This document shows positions 59,291 through 64,000 of a DNA stretch of 64,000 nt, in pieces (position 1 is the first letter of the stretch; every line of letters starts with the position of its first letter). The notes under the pieces are model-generated. The model searched no databases, was not told where the DNA came from, and saw only the letters and a program-made list of their open reading frames with translations. Origin of the DNA: Thysanoteuthis rhombus. Its lineage: Eukaryota; Mollusca; Cephalopoda; Oegopsida; Thysanoteuthidae. A program made the position numbers and the translations under genes. The stretch spans positions 47,895,825-47,959,824 of the forward strand of contig OY735216.1 in NCBI GenBank assembly GCA_963457665.1. Reading direction: 5' to 3'.

Positions 59291-60660
59291 GTTCGGATTT
59301 ACGTAGTAAAATCTGAAATGATTTAAGACTGAAAACCTTTCTCCATTATTAAGCGAAATAAAAGATTTCAGTGCGTAAAGCTGAAAAGATTTCCAGTCTG
59401 TATTTACAAACACATATATGTCAACGTAGAACAGATGAAAATGTAATAATTTCACGAATACATGTATTTACTATAACTCTGTGTATGTATAAATGGTTAA
59501 ATCAATATCATGAATCACCTAAAGAAGTAAATCATTGGAAGCATGTAACTTCTGCTGGAAAGAATGTTTCAGTTACTCATGTCCACCAATACTCTCCACC
59601 ACACCAGAAGAAAAATGCTCGTTTTCCATTTTATAAAGATTTATGTTAAAAATAAAACTGTCGAGAGATTTCCATAAATTCTTTCTTTTACGTTTTCATA
59701 AGTTGTTTAGGATGGATCACTCTCGTTTGAAAGACAAAATCATTAACAACAAACAACGAGAGCCTAAGTTCTCGGGGCCTTTTCATAAAAAAATGAGCCC
59801 TTTTTCGTCTATAATGACTAATAATCCTATCACCAACACCACGAAGTGAAATTTGTATAAACCAATAGTAAATAATGATGAGATATTGGATTCAAGGAAC
59901 TACTATTAGTGGATGGCATGGACAACAGGTAGAGAAAAACGGAAAGAAATGCCCCAAGAAGAATGTGAATCCAAAAATGGGTCACCGAGCGCAACTCAAT
60001 TAAGATTTATAGGTTTTCCAATAATGAAGAGAAATAGCATCTCTTATTCAATTAATTCCGGTTCAGTTCTCATATTCGTGATCTGTTTTAATTGGTTATC
60101 TTATATATTCCTGGTGAAAGAGTCCATTGTTTCAAACGATGGATAGGAGACATTTTTATCAGCAAAACTTTTACTTTCAAGTGGAAGACTCATTACGGAC
60201 GGAGAAATAGAAAATTCCATTCATTCCATTATAAAGAAAGATCCTAGATTCTGAGACAAAATTGAAGACTAGAAAATAAAAGATATTTTATTCTTATATA
60301 ACTTCTAGAAAATCCCAGTGTGAAAAATTGATGGATATATTACATTTTCCGAAAGAATTATTTTTTTGGAAAAAAAATCACTTAATTCATTTTCAGTTAA
60401 GGAAACCATAATTTACAATAGTGGGCGGGGGATATTTATGTCTGCAAAATTTTTATCTTCATGTGGAAGAGCCCATTGTTACGAAAAGAGAAAAGAAAAA
60501 TCACGCTGTTCATTATATAAGTAGATATGCTTTTCCGTTAATCACAGTGCAATTATGTAACTTTGAACTCAACGTACAAGTACTTCTGTGTGAGCGCCTC
60601 CTGTAGACTGATGTTGTGCAATCTAGCCCTGTTAATATAGTGTGTTTGGATGAACAAACA
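59291..60660. other. Intergenic DNA with weak internal repeats
   Basis: Phrases like GAAGAGTCCATTGTT and GGAAGAGCCCATTGTTACGA occur at about 60118 and 60465 and also at 17468. They suggest a further old dispersed repeat. No gene is recognised. Confidence 0.4.
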
Positions 60661-60825
60661 TTGCTATTTGGAAGAGTTGTGTATATATATGTATATATAT
60701 AGAGAGAGAGAGACAGAGAGACAGAAAGAGGGAGAGAGAGAGAGAAGGGGAATAGAGACCAAATAACAATTTTATATTAATATAACGCATATGTAAGCAA
60801 AATGACTAATCTATATTAAAATATC
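60661..60825 (+). repeat. ~150-bp direct repeat, left copy
   Basis: (TA)n, (GA)n with G runs, then GAATAGAGACCAAATAAC and 'GCATATGTAAGCAAAATGAC'. It matches 61557-61715 at roughly 85-90% outside the microsatellite. The two copies flank the hammerhead segment at 60881-61440. Confidence 0.75.
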
Positions 60826-60828
60826 ACG

Positions 60829-60832
60829 CACG

Positions 60833-60880
<48 letters not shown>
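60829..60880. repeat. (CA)n(TA)n microsatellite
   Basis: CGCA then CA to about 60870, and TA to 60880. On the minus strand it lies directly 3' of the hammerhead at 60892-60947. Confidence 0.95.
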
Positions 60881-60881
<1 letters not shown>

Positions 60882-61440
60882 TAGAATGTGGATTCGCTAC
60901 ACAAACTAGCTCATGTTTCTATCCTCTTTGGGCCTCATCAGGCGAATGTTTGTCTACATTTTTTTTGGTCTATCAATTGGGAATTTGGTGAGAATGTTGT
61001 GAGTGTGGTAGTGGGTGGTATGGGGATATTCATTTTGTCAAGGGGTTCGAACTCCATATAGGGGTCATCTCTGCAAGGATGCTCAGTAGTGGTCTGGGAG
61101 CATTTTCTATCTTGACCTAGGTATCTTGGCATTGGGTTTTACTGCCCCTGTTGGTGTCTTCTGTAGCTCTAGTGGATAGAATTAATCTTGATGTTTAATT
61201 CATAATATGCTTGGGTATGTTTGAAGGTAAAAGATGGTGATGGGAAGTTTTAGGGATGATGGACATGGGGACGAATTGTCTACTTTACTTTTTGATTTAT
61301 TGGTGTTGTTTCATGTTGATAAAAAGAAATTTAGAGCGATGCCTGCACTGTATTATGGTAGATGTTCCTTGGGGTTTTTTGTGATTCTAGTAAAGTTTAA
61401 AATCTCAAGTTTTTCATAAAGGCAGAGATTTTTAAAAAAG
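60881..61440 (-). mobile_element. Probable Penelope-like 3' region, minus strand
   Basis: The minus strand reads through a C-rich region (61430-60960), reaches a hammerhead (60947-60892) and ends at (TA)n. Flanking direct repeats at 60661-60825 and 61557-61715 could be long terminal repeats or a local duplication. No RT motif was recognised. Confidence 0.4.
60892..60947 (-). ncRNA. Hammerhead ribozyme-like motif, family 3
   Basis: Minus strand: ATTCGC (60947-60942), CTGATGA (60941-60935, perfect core), stem II region GGCCCAAAGAGGATA, GAAA (60919-60916), stem III ACAT/GTGT with a loop of about ten bases, the GUA triplet, then GCGAAT (60897-60892). Stem I ATTCGC/GCGAAT is perfect over six pairs. 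Stem II looks decayed; an ancestral GGGCC second strand would restore it. Confidence 0.7.
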
Positions 61441-61556
61441 TTGTATGTATTGAGCACTCTATGAAATAAATCCATTACATTTCAAAAGTGGCTTTATATT
61501 ATTGATATATTATTGATATATCATTATATTATGTTATACTGCTGGCCTGATTTGCA

Positions 61557-61625
<69 letters not shown>

Positions 61626-61715
61626 AGAAGAATAGAGACTAAATAACTATTTTATATCAATATAATGCATATGTAAGCAAAATGACCAATTTATATTGGA
61701 ATAACACAGATAAGC
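61557..61715 (+). repeat. ~150-bp direct repeat, right copy
   Basis: (TA)n 61560-61586, (GA)n 61587-61617, nine G, then AATAGAGACTAAATAAC and 'GCATATGTAAGCAAAATGAC'. Partner of 60661-60825. Confidence 0.75.
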
Positions 61716-61908
61716 TCGAGACATTTTGAGACAATGAGAAAATCATTTGTTAAGACGTCTGACTGTCACTCTACATTTATCGTCTGATTTCTCTAACACC
61801 AATCGCCAATAGGAACGACCATTGCTTCATTCAATTGACTGCCCAGATAGATAAACACTTCCGTCTAACCCTCTATATGTGTGAGTGCGTCAATTGTGTC
61901 TATGTGTG

Positions 61909-61946
<38 letters not shown>

Positions 61947-62519
61947 GTGTGTCTATGCTCATACGCGTGTGTTTGCTTGTTGTCAAGTTGGCATAACACA
62001 CAATCTTTATCAGCATTTCCCAAAGCTTATCAGATTACCAACCCCTGTCAGTGCCAACACAGTCTCATCGTGAAGACCCTGCACAATTTAAAATGTTTAT
62101 AACTTCTACGTATGATAGAATTAATCTGTAGAGAACATTTAAAAGCCTGGTGCATCTATTATATTGTTATCAATTGAAAACTCGATTACGATTGTTAATT
62201 AAAATTCTTTTTATCCAAAAATTATGTCTTTATTCATAGACTTTTTGTTGAACTATGACTCCACTGGAAGAAAATCTATCGCTGGTGACAAAGGAAGATT
62301 TGAATAATGAATTCTTTTATTCATCATTTTCTCAGATATAAAAGTCATAAAAATTTTAACTTGTGCAAGGATTTTATAATGACCCAGGATTTCATCATAG
62401 GGTTGGTAAAAAAAAACGATACTTTAAAAATTAAACTTCGATAAAAAAAAATAATATTTAGATTATTTTGAATCAAAAAATATTCAACAGCTTTTTGGCA
62501 TAAGCCTTTATGCGTGGGA
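61716..62519. other. Intergenic DNA with a (GT)n tract
   Basis: (GT)n at about 61905-61950. No gene is recognised. Confidence 0.5.
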
Positions 62520-62672
62520 GCTATCGATTTGTATTCTTTGTCCCCTTGCTCCATTCACTATCCCCTTGTCTTTCAAGGCTCCCTCACTACCACCATGCTT
62601 TCTGGCGCCCTTTGACTGTTCAAACGCTCCAAGTGGGCGATCGCTCCGACTTTAAAAATCACTGATCTATAC
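62520..62672 (-). mobile_element. hAT-like MITE end, single terminus
   Basis: On the minus strand this begins CAGTGATTTTTAAAGTC and continues GGAGCGATCGCCCACTTGG, then AGGGCGCCAGAAAGCATGG. CAGTG ends with GC-rich 'GGCGCC' text are typical of hAT-type MITEs. The opposite terminus was not found, so the copy is either truncated or diverged. Confidence 0.4.
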
Positions 62673-62899
62673 TAATCCATCCAGAGAATCTCATTAACGG
62701 TCCTTTCTACTTGAGTGACGTTGTGAGGTTTGGCCCGTCTTCACTGTAGGCTCCGCTCATTTCTACTTCTCTCCCAGGAGCAGCTTTATTCATCCTGACA
62801 CTTCACCGTCGTAAATAATGCCAACGATATAATCTACTAATGGTTTGATTTCGCCAGGGAAAGCCGTCTTGCAACCAGTGAAAAATCGCATTGTTTTTT

Positions 62900-63420
62900 G
62901 TTTTTGGGGGTTTTCTTTTGTTCAATCGAAAACTTTCTATAATTCTATTTTTCTTTCTGAGTTCGGGAAACTTTTGGATATTTTCTTATTAGAAGCAGTC
63001 AAACAAAACTGCCAACGTAGGTTTGATCAGTTTTTAAGATCGTCTGGCTGTCCGCTGGCTATATATGTATGTAAGTATTATGCACACAGGCTACACCGTT
63101 AGAGCAAGAGAAAAATTCAAACCTTATCATTTTGAACCTCCCTAATAGTATTTTTGTGGGGTTTCAATATGCAATGTAAGTTCATGCTAAACTAGTAGCT
63201 ACTTTTTGGTCCGACAGTGTTTACACTTTTTTTTCCTTTGACTTTTTAAATTCATGATTTTTTAGTGATCACAATCCAACAACAGGCGATAGAGGTATTC
63301 GACTTATTCATTGATCATCATTTTGTTCAATTTTTAATTGATCATCCCCAACATGACATACTACTAAAAGACATCGGTCATATGAAAGTTTCCATTGAGA
63401 GACTAACTGGACCTGATTGT
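62900..63420 (+). repeat. Dispersed repeat A copy
   Basis: 'AGAAGCAGTCAAACAAAACT', GGCTGTCCGCTGGCTATA, 'CAATGTAAGTTCATGCTAAA', and 'CTACTAAAAGACATCGGTCA' follow the order seen in 3617-4060 and 5585-6060. Confidence 0.65.
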
Positions 63421-63619
63421 ATTTCTGTTGATCTGGCTCCACCGTATCGACTGATTGTCTGTTCAGTTATTTTCTGGGAATCGTTCACTGACCGAAAGTT
63501 TGTTCCTGTGGGAATAACTTGGATCAGTGGTCCTTAACTTTTGAGGGCCTCCTTCGACTTCTCAAAATATTTGATGTCCCCCTGACCATGATAAAAAAAA
63601 TGTTGGTCTTTAAAAGATA

Positions 63620-64000
63620 TAATAACATGTTAGGTCAGTCAATCAATAGAAACTGCCAGATGGCCAAAGCTTCTTGGCAGAATGCTGTGTTAGGGGTGAT
63701 CAATTCAAAAACTTAGAAATAAGTTACTTTTCCCGTCTTTTGTTGGGTAGTGATTCTTAAAAAGAGTCTGAATTTTCGAGAAGAAAAACAAGCGTGAATG
63801 CCACTAGACACAAACTAAGCGACCAAATTAGCATAAACTTACATCGCAAATTGACCATATCCTACTGGAACATATCTAGAGGCAGAGTTTCAAAAAAAAA
63901 AATTCTAGTAAATATGATAAGGAGTAAATTCTCAAAATTTCCTACCCACTCTTAATTTCCAACCCACTGGCCCCATTGGTGCGGTCTGCATGCGCGTTAC
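63620..64000 (-). repeat. Dispersed repeat A copy, runs off window
   Basis: Minus-strand copy: 'GAATGCCACTAGACACAAAC', 'TTAGCATAAACTTACATCGC', and CCATTGGTGCGGTCTGCAT. It faces the plus-strand copy at 62900-63420, forming a large imperfect inverted pair about 200 bases apart. Confidence 0.65.

Noticed and set aside
63530-63610. Possible hAT terminus CAGTGGTCCTTAACTTTTGA
   Set aside because: No matching inverted end or target duplication was found within the window.

Overview
The window reads as intergenic, repeat-dense DNA from an animal nuclear genome. It is AT-rich, has long (TA)n, (CT)n, (GT)n and trinucleotide tracts, and carries non-LTR retrotransposons, a hAT-type MITE, tRNA-like SINE modules and hammerhead ribozyme-bearing elements. 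The retroelement types point to an invertebrate metazoan, but the phylum cannot be fixed from sequence alone. I found no confident host protein-coding gene, tRNA or rRNA. One short open segment (23443-23640, minus) has exon-like codon use. Most open frames are translated microsatellites or chance.

The most informative locus is 35828-41470. It is one insertion of an APE-type (RTE-like) LINE split into two opposed halves. The 3' half (reverse transcriptase palm to C-terminus) is on the minus strand at 35859-37062. The 5' half (tandem 5'UTR monomers, endonuclease, start of the RT) is on the plus strand at 37064-41459. The halves meet at the same codon of the ORF, and an identical 11-bp direct repeat (AAAGCGGTAAC) flanks the whole block. 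This is the structure expected from twin priming. Both half-ORFs are open, so the insertion looks young. About ten older 5'-truncated relatives, many ending in a (GAT)n tail, are scattered at 13.1, 22.2, 26.0, 27.0, 28.6, 32.4, 33.4, 34.0, 50.0 and 56.1 kb. The copy at 28.6 kb shows a second inversion of the same type.

A second theme is self-cleaving RNA. Four hammerhead-like motifs occur: 19671-19712 (+), 58535-58576 (+), 58716-58757 (-) and 60892-60947 (-). Each has CUGANGA-like and GAAA core boxes and a stem I that pairs, and each is followed on its 3' side by a (TA)n tract. The two plus-strand copies belong to one ~210-bp family. This resembles Penelope-like elements and animal retrozymes, and the link to (TA)n arrays deserves follow-up.

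By region: 0-7.9 kb holds dispersed repeats, including a ~2-kb unit in tandem (2560-6560) and a ~97% identical ~240-bp pair next to (TA)n arrays. 7.9-19.5 kb is mostly featureless with repeat copies. 19.5-22.7 kb is microsatellite-rich with one hammerhead element. 23.4-24.5 kb has the possible exon and the MITE. 26-35 kb is dominated by LINE relics. 35.8-41.5 kb is the split LINE. 44.1-46.1 kb has a decayed LINE with a restriction-like endonuclease. 46.7-57.7 kb carries SINE-like modules and tandem repeat units with a nested LINE. 58.2-61.7 kb holds three hammerheads. 62.5-64 kb has a hAT-like end and inverted copies of repeat A.
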